The notes beneath the pieces are model-generated. The model was given only the letters and a program-made list of their open reading frames with translations. It made no database searches and had not been told where the DNA came from. A DNA stretch of 64,000 bases from assembly GCF_013170805.1 (NCBI RefSeq), contig NZ_CP051293.1, forward strand, positions 2,672,001 through 2,736,000, in the 5' to 3' direction. This document shows positions 45,645-54,837 of this stretch, piece after piece (within the stretch, counting starts at the first letter, position 1; each line of letters opens with the position of its first letter). The position numbers and the translations under genes were made by a program. This stretch comes from Mesorhizobium sp. NZP2077 (GTDB taxonomy: Bacteria > Pseudomonadota > Alphaproteobacteria > Rhizobiales > Rhizobiaceae).

Positions 45645-48124
45645 TGTTCGCTCCTGCGGTCGGCGGTCAGGCTGCGCAGTGTCAAGAGCGCGATCAGGAT
45701 CAGGCCTTGCGTCGCGGCGTTGAAGTCGCTGCTGACATTGAGCGTTCCAAGCAGCGCGCCGATCAGCGACAGCGTCACCGCGCCGGCGATGGCGCCGACC
45801 GGCGAGACGATGCCGCCGAGCAGCGAGCAGCCGCCCATCACCACGGCGGCGACGCTGAGCAGCGTGAACGAATTGCCGGAATTGATGTCGCTCGCCGTGT
45901 TGATCGCCGTCAGCGACAGGCCGGCGGCCGCCGCGAACAGCCCGGCGATCAGATACCGCACCAGGGCATAGCGCGTCGGCGACCATCCCGAGCGGATCAT
46001 GGCGACGGGGTTGTTGCCGAAGCCGCGCAGCACCACGCCAAGCGGCAGCCGGTCGATCACCAACACCACCAGGGCGACCGCCGCGATGAGGATGATCGAT
46101 GTTGGCAGGAAGTCGAGCGACCAGCCGAACAGCGCCGTCAGCCATTCCGGACTGGCGCCGCCCGGCGTCGGCTGCAGCGCATAGCCCAGCCCCACCCAGA
46201 TGAAGGACGCGCCGAGCGTGACGACGATGGCCGGGATTTTTCGCGCCTGGATAAGGCCACCGAGACCGGCATAGGCAACGACCGCGGCCAAAAGCGCCAG
46301 CGCGCCAAGGTATGGCTGATCGTAGAGCAGCGTGGCGCTGAGCACGCTGACCAGGCCGGCGAAGGCGCCGACGCCGAGATCGATTTCGCTGCCGCCGACG
46401 ATGAACATCTGCGCCGCCGTCACCAGCACCAGCGACAGTGCCGGCATCAGCAGCAGATCGAGGCCGAAGATCGAGGCGACGGCGGGATTGGCCGAGATCA
46501 TCACGGCGAGCACGGCGGCAAGGCCGATGAACGGCGCTGCATTGACCAGCTTGCGGCCGAGTCCGGCTGCGGCGGCATCCTTGTGGCCGGCGCCGGCCAG
46601 CCTGTCCGTCGGCTGGGTGAAAGAGGCGCCGACAACGGCCGATTCGGTGATCGCTTCGCCTGAGAGTTCCCGCACGATACGCCCGCCGGCAAAGACCAGC
46701 ACGCGGTCGCAGGCCAGCAGTTCGGCGTCCTCGGTCGTGTGCCAGACAAGTGTCCGTCCGCTGCGCGCGATGTCGTTACAGAGCCGGTAGAAATCCTGCT
46801 TGGTGGCGATGTCGACGCCGCGCGTCGGATCATCGAGCAGGATGATCGGCGTGTCGGCGACGAGCGCGCGGGCAACCAGCGCCTTCTGCTGGTTGCCGCC
46901 GCTGAGCTCGGTGACATTGGAACCGAAGCGCCTTTCGTCGAGCCGCAACTTGCTGGCCGCGCCGGCGGCCGTGTCGCGGTTGCCGCGATCGGAAACCAGG
47001 CTGAGTGCCGGGCGGCGGGCCAGTGCGCCGATGCTGATGTTTCCAAGCACGCTCCACAGCGGGAACACGCCTTCCTTCTGCCGGTCTCCGGCGATGAAGC
47101 TGGCCTGCGCATGTCTCGTGACCGCCGCGCTCTGCTTGCGGTCGGGCCTGAAGATGGCGTGCAGCAGCTCCTTCTGGCCGCTCCCTTCGAGGCCCGCCAG
47201 CCCGACGATCTCGCCGCGCACAATGTCGATGTCGTGGCCGAGCTCTGCCGTCAGCGCGCCGGAGAGCCGCACCAGCACGTCCTGGGCCGAGGCAGCGGCG
47301 ACGGCGTGCTGATGCACCGGATTGGCATCGCCGCCCATCAACTGCACCAACTTGCCGATCGAGGCGTCCGCGACGTGGCCCCGCCATGCGGTGCGTCCGT
47401 TGCGCAGCACCACGATCTCGGCGGCGATGTCGATGATCTCCTGCAGCTTGTGGCTGATGAAGATGAAGGCAAGCCCGGCCTGTGCCCGTTCACGGACGAA
47501 GGCGCGCAACTGTTTCGAGCGGTCGAGATCGAGCGAGGATGTCGGCTCGTCGAGCACGATCAGCTTGACGCCGGGCGTCGCCGCGGCGCGGGCGATCTCG
47601 ACCATCTGCCGTTCGGCAATGGAGAGGTGGCCGACCTCGGCGTCGGCATCGATGGCGTTGCCGGGGAAAACCGCGTCCAGCGCCTCGCGAGCGCGAGCCC
47701 GATAGAGCGCGCGCCAGCCGGGCCGGCTGGCCGCGTCGCCGGGGGTTTCCAGAAAGAAGTTCTCGGCGACCGACAGGTTGGCGCAGAGCGACAGCTCCTG
47801 ATGCACCATGCGGATGCCGCGCCGCTGCGCTTCGCCGGTGCCGTAGTCGCTGAAGTCAAGCTCCTCGCCGGCGAAGGAAATGGAGCCCAGCGTTGGCCAC
47901 ATCGCGCCGCACAGGATGCGCATCAACGTCGATTTTCCCGCGCCGTTGCCGCCGACCAGCCCGATCACGCAGCCGGCGGCGACGGAGAGGTCGATTCCGG
48001 CATTGGCGAGGGTCGGTCCAAAACTCTTGGTTATTCCGGTGAGCGTGACGACGCTTGGCCGGATAGGGGCGGCGCGCGCCGCGGCTGCGGCGCTGTCCTG
48101 TTCGGCAACGGCAAGCTGGGACAT
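45641..48124 (-). CDS. fused ABC transporter: two ATPase domains plus permease in one chain
   Basis: An 827-residue protein. ATPase domain 1 has GGNGAGKST and LIVLDEPTSSLD. ATPase domain 2 (about 280-500) has GLEGSGQKE, LSGGNQQKA and IILLDDPTRGVD. From about 535 on it is an RbsC-type permease (GGSEIDLGVGAFAGLVSVLSATLLY, AVVMGGCSLLGGIVSPVGAIAGAVTLSLIGALLGTL). Normally these are separate genes. There is no stop or frameshift at the junction, so the fusion is genuine in this sequence. Walker A of domain 2 is degenerate, as usual in the family. The binding-protein gene precedes it and a second permease follows. Confidence 0.88.
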   Translation of the reverse strand: MSQLAVAEQDSAAAAARAAPIRPSVVTLTGITKSFGPTLANAGIDLSVAAGCVIGLVGGNGAGKSTLMRILCGAMWPTLGSISFAGEELDFSDYGTGEAQRRGIRMVHQELSLCANLSVAENFFLETPGDAASRPGWRALYRARAREALDAVFPGNAIDADAEVGHLSIAERQMVEIARAAATPGVKLIVLDEPTSSLDLDRSKQLRAFVRERAQAGLAFIFISHKLQEIIDIAAEIVVLRNGRTAWRGHVADASIGKLVQLMGGDANPVHQHAVAAASAQDVLVRLSGALTAELGHDIDIVRGEIVGLAGLEGSGQKELLHAIFRPDRKQSAAVTRHAQASFIAGDRQKEGVFPLWSVLGNISIGALARRPALSLVSDRGNRDTAAGAASKLRLDERRFGSNVTELSGGNQQKALVARALVADTPIILLDDPTRGVDIATKQDFYRLCNDIARSGRTLVWHTTEDAELLACDRVLVFAGGRIVRELSGEAITESAVVGASFTQPTDRLAGAGHKDAAAAGLGRKLVNAAPFIGLAAVLAVMISANPAVASIFGLDLLLMPALSLVLVTAAQMFIVGGSEIDLGVGAFAGLVSVLSATLLYDQPYLGALALLAAVVAYAGLGGLIQARKIPAIVVTLGASFIWVGLGYALQPTPGGASPEWLTALFGWSLDFLPTSIILIAAVALVVLVIDRLPLGVVLRGFGNNPVAMIRSGWSPTRYALVRYLIAGLFAAAAGLSLTAINTASDINSGNSFTLLSVAAVVMGGCSLLGGIVSPVGAIAGAVTLSLIGALLGTLNVSSDFNAATQGLILIALLTLRSLTADRRSEQ

Positions 48125-48198
48125 TCGTCCTCCGTTTCTTCGATCGCCAGCGTCGGGCGCAGCCTTGCGGCGGCGCCCGATCGGTAGAGCTGGTGGTG

Positions 48199-49221
48199 TT
48201 ACTTGCTCAGCAGGTTCTGCTTCACCCAGTCCAGCGAGTAGCTCGGACTGATGATCTGGCCGCCCGGCAGCTTCGCATAGTCCTTGAGGTTGCTGGCATC
48301 GACCGTAGCCACCGGCATGATCATCAGCTTGGGCGCCTTGGCGCCCTTCAGCAGCGACAGGCCGAGCCAGAAGGCGGCGCCGCCGATGCCCGGCGTGGTG
48401 TTCATCGACACGGTCTGGTAGCCATTCTTGGCATTCTCGTCAGCCCACCATTTGACGAAGTCGGTGCCGCCGCCGCCCTCGATGATCGGCATCTTGCCGG
48501 CGTAGTCGCCGCCATATTGGACGAAGGCCTGCGCAATGCCGACGTCGTCGCTGCCACCCTGGCCGAGCACGGCGTCGACATGCGGCAGCGAGGGCAGCAC
48601 GTTGGCGATCGCCGCCTGCGCCACCGAGGCGGTCGCCTGGCCATAGACGGTAGCAACCACCTTGATGTCAGGGTACTTCGCCAACACCGACTGCTGCGCG
48701 TTGAACATGTCGTTGTCGGGCGCCGAGCCCTTGACGCCGCGCACCTGCAGGACGTTGCCCTTGCCGCCGAGCATCTTGAAGACCGCTTCGGCCTGGGTGG
48801 CCTTGTAGCCCTTGAAGTCGAAATTAAGCTGGTAGTTGCAGGGCGCCGAGGCCACAGAATCGAAGGAGATGACGATGATGCCGGCCTTGCAGGCTTTTTC
48901 GATGATGCCGTTGACCGCTGTTTCCGAGGCGGCGTCGACAGCGAGCACGTCGACCTTCTTGAGGATCAGTTCTGCGATCTGGCTATTCTGCTGCGCGACG
49001 GAGCCGTCGCCGTTCATGACGATATAATCGGCGATCTGCCCGGCGGCCTTGGCTTCCTTGGCCGAGGCTTCGAATGCTTCCACCATCTGATGCCGCCAGG
49101 TGTTGCCGTAATAGGCGTTGGCGAGCGCGATGACCGGCGCGTCCGAAGACGCCATTGCCGGCATCACCGTAGCGCCCACCATCGCAGCGCCGGCGAGCGC
49201 CGCCACAGTTGCAAATCTCAT
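48199..49221 (-). CDS. periplasmic binding protein of the second importer
   Basis: A 340-residue exported protein. ATG 49221 gives the signal peptide MRFATVAALAGAAMVGATVM, cleaved around AMASS. The mature start APVIALANAYYGNTWRHQMVEAFEASAKEAKAAG and VFKMLGGKGNVLQVRGVKGSAPDNDM are type-I binding-protein features. An upstream start at 49290 would bury the signal peptide. It is first in the operon with the fused ABC protein, and operator site D lies about 80 bases upstream, placing it in the apionate regulon. The ligand is unknown. Confidence 0.86.
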   Translation of the reverse strand: MRFATVAALAGAAMVGATVMPAMASSDAPVIALANAYYGNTWRHQMVEAFEASAKEAKAAGQIADYIVMNGDGSVAQQNSQIAELILKKVDVLAVDAASETAVNGIIEKACKAGIIVISFDSVASAPCNYQLNFDFKGYKATQAEAVFKMLGGKGNVLQVRGVKGSAPDNDMFNAQQSVLAKYPDIKVVATVYGQATASVAQAAIANVLPSLPHVDAVLGQGGSDDVGIAQAFVQYGGDYAGKMPIIEGGGGTDFVKWWADENAKNGYQTVSMNTTPGIGGAAFWLGLSLLKGAKAPKLMIMPVATVDASNLKDYAKLPGGQIISPSYSLDWVKQNLLSK

Positions 49222-49302
49222 GGTATTTCCTCCCAAAAACACGATCGGCTTGGCTGCCACACTTGAGCAAAGCGCAACCCGTTGGGACACGCTATGTCAG
49301 GT

Positions 49303-49316
49303 ACATATTATACCAG
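49303..49316 (-). promoter_or_regulatory. NanR-like operator site D
   Basis: On the minus strand CTGGTATAATATGT, preceded by GGTATG, so two GGTAT-type half-sites lie in tandem 8 bases apart, as in Escherichia coli NanR operators. It sits in front of the second importer operon. Confidence 0.6.
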
Positions 49317-49750
49317 CATACCAAATAGGCAAGCGCTTTGCTGGCTACGCGGGTCGCCGGCTGAGCAAGCGTGGGCCCACCAATCCCGTTGAATTGGCAT
49401 GTCGTCTGGTTCCGACAGCCCCGGACCCCGAGGGTTAGGTCGAGACTTCCAAGCCTCCATGCGAACCGTCCGCTATCGCCATCCCGAAATCGCGGAGCTG
49501 CCAGTCGCTTTCGTGCCGATCAAGGGCTGTTTCTAGCCGTCTGAAAGGAGCCGGACTTACTTGGTGAACTGAAATGACGACGTGCCATGTCACGACCGCT
49601 TTATTCTCACCCACTTGCCCACGTGACGAACAATCTCGGATGGCCCCTTGAAGTCGGGAAGGAAGGAGGTGATTTGTCGGATCGGATATACCCAATAGCC
49701 GCCGGTCGTGCGGAAAACGGTCGTTTCCGGGCACAAACACTGCTCTCACC
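49317..49750. other. non-coding or degraded stretch
   Basis: About 430 bases without a recognisable gene. A short minus-strand open frame at 49435-49749 has no homology that I can see. The segment holds GGGCCCACCA at 49373-49382, identical to the last ten bases of tRNA-Ile, and may be a recombination junction. Confidence 0.35.
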
Positions 49751-50653
49751 TTATTTGCCGATATAAGCCGCCAGTTCGTCAGGCGTCCCCATTGGGAAGG
49801 CCTCCTTGAGATAGTTCAGAAACGCTGACACCCGAGCGCTCAGGAGCCGCTTGGACGGGTAGAGCGTCCAAAGGACAATGTCAGGTCCGTCGACCTCGCC
49901 CCATTCTACCAGCGTGCCGTCTGCGAGATCGTGGCTCACGAGCGACAAAGGTAGGCGGCCGGCGCCAACGCCGGCTCGCACCGCGTCCCGGACCATGACA
50001 AGGGATGTTAGCGCCAGAACGGGCTCGATCATAATTTGGGTCGGGCCGGTGGCGGTCATCACTTGCCAGGTCAGTCGATCGCTCGCCGATCGTACGACGG
50101 CGAGCGCTGTCGTGTTCCCCGTCGGCCGGGCGAGACCCGGGCTAGCGGCGACCACCAGTCGATCGTGCAGGAACGCCCGCCCGACAAGGGTCTCATCCGG
50201 ATTCGGGTTTACTCGGATCACCAGATCAAACCCCTCCTCGATCATATCCACAGCGCGGTCTTCCGTGGAGACCTCAAGCCGGACTTCCGGGTACTTCAGC
50301 GCAAAACCGGCGGCGATCTTGCCCATTGCGGTTTGAGAAAAAAGCAATGGTGCACTTATCCGCAGTTTGCCTCGCGGCTTCTGTCCGCCCGAGGCAATCG
50401 CTGCAGCGGTTTCGTCCAGTTCGGTCAGCAAATGGCCTGCCCGTTCGTAGAGCGCCCGCCCTTCCTCGGTCAGTTTGAGTGTCCGCGCGCCACGCTCGAC
50501 AAGTCGCAATCCCAGGCCAGCCTCAAGTTCTGCCACCCGTCGCGACAAAGTCGCCTTGGGGCGAGTGGCGGCCCGTGCTGCACGGCCGAAGCCGCCGTGG
50601 CGGGCCACGAGCACGAAATCCGCGAGAGCCAGCAAATCCATCTGTTCCACCAA
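49751..50653 (-). CDS. LysR-family transcriptional regulator
   Basis: A 300-residue LTTR (ATG 50641 is an alternative start). The winged helix is MDLLALADFVLVARHGGFGRAARAATRPKATLSRRVAELEAGLGLRLVER. The effector domain belongs to the CrgA-like class (GKLRISAPLLFSQTAMGKIAAGFALKYPEVRLEV). It is divergent from the NAD(P)-binding protein gene at 50763 and likely controls it. Confidence 0.9.
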   Translation of the reverse strand: MVEQMDLLALADFVLVARHGGFGRAARAATRPKATLSRRVAELEAGLGLRLVERGARTLKLTEEGRALYERAGHLLTELDETAAAIASGGQKPRGKLRISAPLLFSQTAMGKIAAGFALKYPEVRLEVSTEDRAVDMIEEGFDLVIRVNPNPDETLVGRAFLHDRLVVAASPGLARPTGNTTALAVVRSASDRLTWQVMTATGPTQIMIEPVLALTSLVMVRDAVRAGVGAGRLPLSLVSHDLADGTLVEWGEVDGPDIVLWTLYPSKRLLSARVSAFLNYLKEAFPMGTPDELAAYIGK

Positions 50654-50762
50654 TGGGACGTTGTGTCCAATATTAGCGTCTATCGCATCGTCTGTGAACC
50701 ACTCATATTCACGACAACAACCTACCCAACTGCAAACGTCTCACCCAACGAGGAACAAAGCC

Positions 50763-51431
50763 ATGACCAAGTCCACAAACGACAAACCCCACGCCCCGCA
50801 GACCAAAATATTGGTTTTGGGGGCGACGGGGCCGACTGGCCGTCTCATCGTCAGCCAGGCATTGGCACTCGGATATGAGGTGACGGCACTGGTCCGATCC
50901 CCCAAAAAAGCGGCGGAGATGAAGGGCGTTCGGCTTGTTGTCGGCGACGCCCGCGATGAGAAGACCCTACGCCAGGCCGTCAGCGGGCAGGATGCCGTCA
51001 TCAGTGCCCTGGGCACTCCGGCCAGCCCGTTCAAGCAGGTGACGCTGCTCTCGACCGCGACCCGCGCGCTCGTCAAGGCAATGAAGACGGAACGCATCTC
51101 GCGCCTGATCACCATCACCGGGATGGGCGCGGGCGACAGCGCCGGCCATGGCGGGTTCCTGTTCGATAACGTGATTTTCCCGCTGCTCCTGCGCAACGTC
51201 TATGCGGACAAGAACCGGCAGGAAGCCGTCATCCGTGAGTCCGATCTCGATTGGACTATCATCCGGCCATCCGTTTTGAACAAAAAGGCGGGACGCGGCA
51301 ATGTCCGCACTCTAACCGATCTGTCCGGCCTCCATGGCGGGACCATCTCGCGGGAAGACGTTGCGAAATTTGTCCTCGACCAGGTGCATAGCGACGCCTG
51401 GCGGCATCGTTCGCCACTGATTACGTGGTGA
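50763..51431 (+). CDS. NAD(P)-binding SDR-like protein (NAD(P)H-binding domain)
   Basis: A 222-residue atypical SDR. LGATGPTGRLIVSQALALGYEVTALVRSPKKA is the nucleotide-binding start. DAVISALGTP, RISRLITITGMGAGDS and SDLDWTIIRPSVL are as in biliverdin-reductase-B/NmrA-like proteins. These use NAD(P)H to reduce flavins or quinones, or act as redox sensors. ATG 50763 was chosen on the conserved first strand. The adjacent divergent LysR gene is the likely regulator. Confidence 0.85.
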   Translation: MTKSTNDKPHAPQTKILVLGATGPTGRLIVSQALALGYEVTALVRSPKKAAEMKGVRLVVGDARDEKTLRQAVSGQDAVISALGTPASPFKQVTLLSTATRALVKAMKTERISRLITITGMGAGDSAGHGGFLFDNVIFPLLLRNVYADKNRQEAVIRESDLDWTIIRPSVLNKKAGRGNVRTLTDLSGLHGGTISREDVAKFVLDQVHSDAWRHRSPLITW

Positions 51432-51437
51432 AGCCCG

Positions 51438-51711
51438 TCACGCCCCATCGTCAAACCAGCGGCGGTTGCCGGCAACCCGTTGGCGCATAAAGTCGACGAG
51501 GGCTCGTGCAGCCGGGCTGCGTTCCTTGCCGACAGGCTAGACTGACATCGACGGCTGGACCGCTCCAGTCGGGCAGAACGCGAACGAGATTGCCGGCCTC
51601 GATCTCAGGCGCGGCCATATATCTCGCCGTAGCGGCGATCCCAGCCCTGTTCAGCACCATGCGATCTATTGCTTTGGGATCGTTGGCGGTGAGCCGAGCG
51701 GACCGGTGCAA
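51438..51711 (-). pseudogene. LysR regulator C-terminal remnant, frameshifted
   Basis: The open frame from 51711 carries a recognisable LTTR effector-domain end (GIAATARYMAAPEIEAGNLVRVLPDWSGPAVDVSL). It then loses homology; the frame shifted by one base continues with KERSPAARALVDFMRQRVAGN to a stop at 51438. No N-terminal helix-turn-helix is found upstream. It is a decayed fragment. Confidence 0.65.
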
Positions 51712-52160
51712 CCTATGAAGCCACTTCTCGAGTGAGCGCGTCCGCGGCCGCTGGCGCCATTGCGGATCTGACGGCTACGCTCGAGGCGAAGATCCTGCGA
51801 TGTCCGCGAAGCTCGAAACAATGCTGGAGCGTGTCGATGTCGTAGCGACCGTCCATCGGCGGACCTGTCAGTCGAATGACATGCAGCGTTTCGACGTCTC
51901 CGCTTTCGCCGGAGATCTCGTGAGCGACGTCATCGGTATCAGCGGGCGCACGGACGCTACCCTGGTCGCCATGTTCCCTGCCAATTCTTGCCATCCCGGA
52001 AGCCGGATCCGCAGCACTCGACGCTGCCGCTTCATTCCTCCGACCAAGGCTCCTATCGTTCCACCAGTGAGACGGTACGTCTATATCTGTCATCTATTGG
52101 GTATGAATTTGGGCCGTTAGATTGTTACCAGACTTAAACAACCAACCAGGAGTAGCCTCT
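51712..52160. other. no intact gene recognised
   Basis: About 450 bases. A minus-strand open frame (51713-52093) has no clear family. The stretch may contain the eroded front part of the LysR remnant. The promoter for 52161 must lie at its right end. Confidence 0.35.
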
Positions 52161-53024
52161 ATGACCATCCTCGTAACTGGCGCGACCGGCAATGTAGGCC
52201 GCAACGTTGTCGAACAACTAGTGAACCGTGGCGCCGACGTGCGCGTTCTGGTTCGCGACCCGTCCAAGGCCAATTTCCCGGCCGGCGTCGAAGTCGCCCA
52301 AGGCGACCTGCTCGACGTCGACGCGCTGCGTAGCGCCTTCTCGGGCGTGTCCACGCTGTTCCTGCTGAACGGGGTAGTGGCCGACGAATATACCCAGGCG
52401 CTCGTCGCCTTGGCCGTTGCTCGCGAAGGCGGCATCGAGCGGATTGTCTATCTCTCGGTGATCCACAGCGACATCTACGTGAACGTGCCGCACTTCGCGG
52501 GCAAGTTCGGCGTCGAGCGGATGATCGAGCAGATGGGCCTCAACGCCACCATCCTGCGCCCGGCCTACTTCATGGACAACGACATCACCGTCAAGGACGT
52601 GATCACCGCCTACGGCATCTACCCCATGCCGATCGGCAGCAAGGGCCTTGCCATGATCGACGCCCGCGACGTTGGCGAGATCGCTGCGATCGAGCTTATC
52701 CGCCGCGAGCGGTCGTCCACGCCGCTCCCGCTCAACCGCATCAACCTGGTCGGCCCGGATACGCTGACGGGCGCCGATGCCGCGGCGATCTGGACGGACG
52801 TCCTCGGCCGCCCGATCGCCTACCCCGGCGATGACACCGCGGGATTTGAGCAGAACCTGCGACAGTTCATGCCGAGCTGGATGGCGCTCGACATGCGGCT
52901 GATGGCCGAGCGCTTCTTGACCGACGGCATGGTCCCGGACGCCGGCGATGTCGATCGGCTGACCACTCTGCTGGGCCGCCCGCTGCGCTCGTACCGCGAC
53001 TACGCCGCTCAGATCGCTGCCTGA
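52161..53024 (+). CDS. NmrA-family NAD(P)-binding protein
   Basis: A 287-residue atypical SDR starting MTILVTGATGNVGRNVVEQLVNRGADVRVLVRDPSKA, with LRPAYFMDNDITVKDVI typical of NmrA/HSCARG-like proteins. The C-terminal part is a ligand-binding lobe (YPGDDTAGFEQNLRQFMPSWMALDMRLMAERFLTDG). It starts after an AGGAG site. It leads a likely three-gene unit with a DUF1857 protein and an Old Yellow Enzyme. Confidence 0.87.
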   Translation: MTILVTGATGNVGRNVVEQLVNRGADVRVLVRDPSKANFPAGVEVAQGDLLDVDALRSAFSGVSTLFLLNGVVADEYTQALVALAVAREGGIERIVYLSVIHSDIYVNVPHFAGKFGVERMIEQMGLNATILRPAYFMDNDITVKDVITAYGIYPMPIGSKGLAMIDARDVGEIAAIELIRRERSSTPLPLNRINLVGPDTLTGADAAAIWTDVLGRPIAYPGDDTAGFEQNLRQFMPSWMALDMRLMAERFLTDGMVPDAGDVDRLTTLLGRPLRSYRDYAAQIAA

Positions 53025-53061
53025 GCGCTGCTGTCCACAACGCCCAATCAAGGAACAGACT

Positions 53062-53538
53062 ATGGTCTACTCAACCGCAACCGTTCCGGTGAACCCCGCC
53101 GGCGAGACCACACTCACGCGCGAACAGGTCTGGAAGGGCCTTGAGCTGAAGGCGCGTGACGCGCGCCTGTTCCTCCCGCCCGGCCTCTGCACGCGCTGCG
53201 ACGTCGTGGAAGAGAGCGCGACCCACTTCGTGCGCGAAGCCACGATCGCCGGCGCCGAGCTCCGCGAAATCATCACCCTTGAGCCGCAAGGCAAGATCAC
53301 CTTCTTGCAGGCGACCGGCCCACGCGAAGGCGCGATCATCAACGAGCTGTTCGAGGATGATGCCGGCGAGCTGCAGCTCAAGTTCTATTGCTACATCGGT
53401 CTTCGCGGCAAGGAGCCGAATGGCCCCGAGGAGCAGGCTGAGCAGACGCAGTTCGATAGCGAGGAGAAGGGTTACAAATCCGCCCTGCTGTCGACGCTGA
53501 AACGCACCCGCGAGCTGCTTGCCGCAGGCAGACTCTGA
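53062..53538 (+). CDS. DUF1857 (AtaL-like SRPBCC) family protein
   Basis: A 158-residue protein of the DUF1857/AtaL group in the SRPBCC ligand-binding superfamily (LTREQVWKGLELKARDARLFLPPGLCTRCDVVEES, IITLEPQGKITFLQATGP, GYKSALLSTLKRTRELL). No catalytic motif is evident; such proteins bind hydrophobic ligands. It lies 37 bases after the NmrA-like gene and 42 before the alkene reductase gene, suggesting one small operon. Confidence 0.82.
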   Translation: MVYSTATVPVNPAGETTLTREQVWKGLELKARDARLFLPPGLCTRCDVVEESATHFVREATIAGAELREIITLEPQGKITFLQATGPREGAIINELFEDDAGELQLKFYCYIGLRGKEPNGPEEQAEQTQFDSEEKGYKSALLSTLKRTRELLAAGRL

Positions 53539-53580
53539 TCCTCAGCCCCCTCAACAAATCCAACAACCACGAGAAAACAC

Positions 53581-54648
53581 ATGACCTATGTCTGGTCCAC
53601 TTTCAAACTCGGCAACCTGCAACTGCCGCATCGCCTCGCCATGGCGCCGATGACCCGAAGCCGGGCTAAGCCTGACGGAACACCCGGTGATCTGGCTCCC
53701 GAGTATTACGCACAGCGCGCCACGATGGGTCTTCTGATCACCGAGGGCACCCAGCCGTCCGAAGACGGGCAGGGGTATCTGGCCACGCCCGGGATCTACA
53801 ACGACAATCACGTGGCAGGGTGGCGGAAAGTTGCCGACGCCGTCCATGAGGCGGGCGGTCGTCTGTTCATCCAGCTCATGCATGTCGGCCGCAGATCCCA
53901 TCCGGAAAACACGCCGCACCATCGCCAGCCTGTTGCGCCTTCGGCGATTGCCTCCGGTGAAAACATGTTCACGGTTAAAGGCATGCTGCCGGTTCCGGAA
54001 CCGCGCGAGCTCACAACCGCTGAAGTTCGGCAGACCATCGCCGATTTCGCAAACGCCGCCAAGCGCTCGATCGAAGCGGGGGCCGACGGCGTCGAAGTTC
54101 ACGGCGCGAACGGGTATCTGGTGCACCAGTTTCTTGCGCCGAACGCGAACAAGCGCACCGACGAATTCGGTGGTTCTCTTGAGAACCGCGCACGGTTCGC
54201 GATTGAGGTGGTTCAAGCGATCGTCGATGCGGTCGGAGCCGACAAGACGGCGATCCGGCTGTCGCCGGGACTACCTACGGGCAGCATCGCCGAAGGCAAC
54301 GCGAACGACGATCTCTACCGTTACCTGGCGGCCGAGTTTCATAAGATCGGGATTGCCTATCTGCATATCCTCCATATCGGCAATGAAGCGCTCTTGGCGG
54401 ACATCCGGGAGGCTTTCGGCGGGGTCTTGATCGTCAATCGGCCGGGCCGCTCGCGCGAGCAGGTCGGGGCCGATGTTGCCGCCGGGGTTGCCGACATGGA
54501 AGCTCTAGGCGCCATGGCGCTTGCGAACCCGGATCTGGTCACACGTCTCAAAGAGGGCGCGCCATTGAACGAGCCGCGGCCGGCACTGTTCTATGCCGGG
54601 GGCGGGGCTGAAGGCTACATCGACTATCCCGCTCTTTATCCCGCCTGA
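53581..54648 (+). CDS. Old Yellow Enzyme family alkene reductase
   Basis: A 355-residue FMN oxidoreductase of the OYE/NemA class. Signature segments: LPHRLAMAPMTRSRAKPDG, LLITEGTQPSEDGQGY, FIQLMHVGRRSHPENTPHH, DGVEVHGANGYLVHQFLAPNANKRTDEFGGSLENRARFAIEV. It reduces activated alkenes and nitro compounds with NAD(P)H. It ends just before a 12-bp hairpin terminator. Confidence 0.92.
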   Translation: MTYVWSTFKLGNLQLPHRLAMAPMTRSRAKPDGTPGDLAPEYYAQRATMGLLITEGTQPSEDGQGYLATPGIYNDNHVAGWRKVADAVHEAGGRLFIQLMHVGRRSHPENTPHHRQPVAPSAIASGENMFTVKGMLPVPEPRELTTAEVRQTIADFANAAKRSIEAGADGVEVHGANGYLVHQFLAPNANKRTDEFGGSLENRARFAIEVVQAIVDAVGADKTAIRLSPGLPTGSIAEGNANDDLYRYLAAEFHKIGIAYLHILHIGNEALLADIREAFGGVLIVNRPGRSREQVGADVAAGVADMEALGAMALANPDLVTRLKEGAPLNEPRPALFYAGGGAEGYIDYPALYPA

Positions 54649-54654
54649 TTTCAC

Positions 54655-54685
54655 GACGCGGGCGAGACGCAAACTCGCCCGCGTC
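54655..54685 (+). terminator. hairpin terminator after the alkene reductase gene
   Basis: GACGCGGGCGAG (54655-54666) pairs perfectly with CTCGCCCGCGTC (54674-54685); a TTTT run follows at 54694. Confidence 0.65.
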
Positions 54686-54703
54686 CGCAACGATTTTAAT
54701 ACG

Positions 54704-54720
54704 CCCTCCGGGCCCACAAT
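54704..54720 (+). other. candidate attR core (copy of the tRNA-Ile 3' end)
   Basis: CCCTCCGGGCCCACAAT equals 27822-27838 except one base, same orientation, 26.9 kb away. It sits in the gap between the element-type genes and the LacI-controlled polyol locus. Confidence 0.5.
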
Positions 54721-54837
54721 GCCGGCTGGCTGAAATCATCTGGGAAAGCTCTCCGCCTCAGAGCGCCGGCGCCCTCTGGAGATCACCATGCGGTTGATTT
54801 CACCAGACCGGGCGCCCGGTGCGCATTCCGTGCAAAT

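Noticed and set aside
49435..49749. 104-codon minus-strand open frame
   Set aside because: No recognisable family, no good ribosome site, in a junk-like junction stretch.
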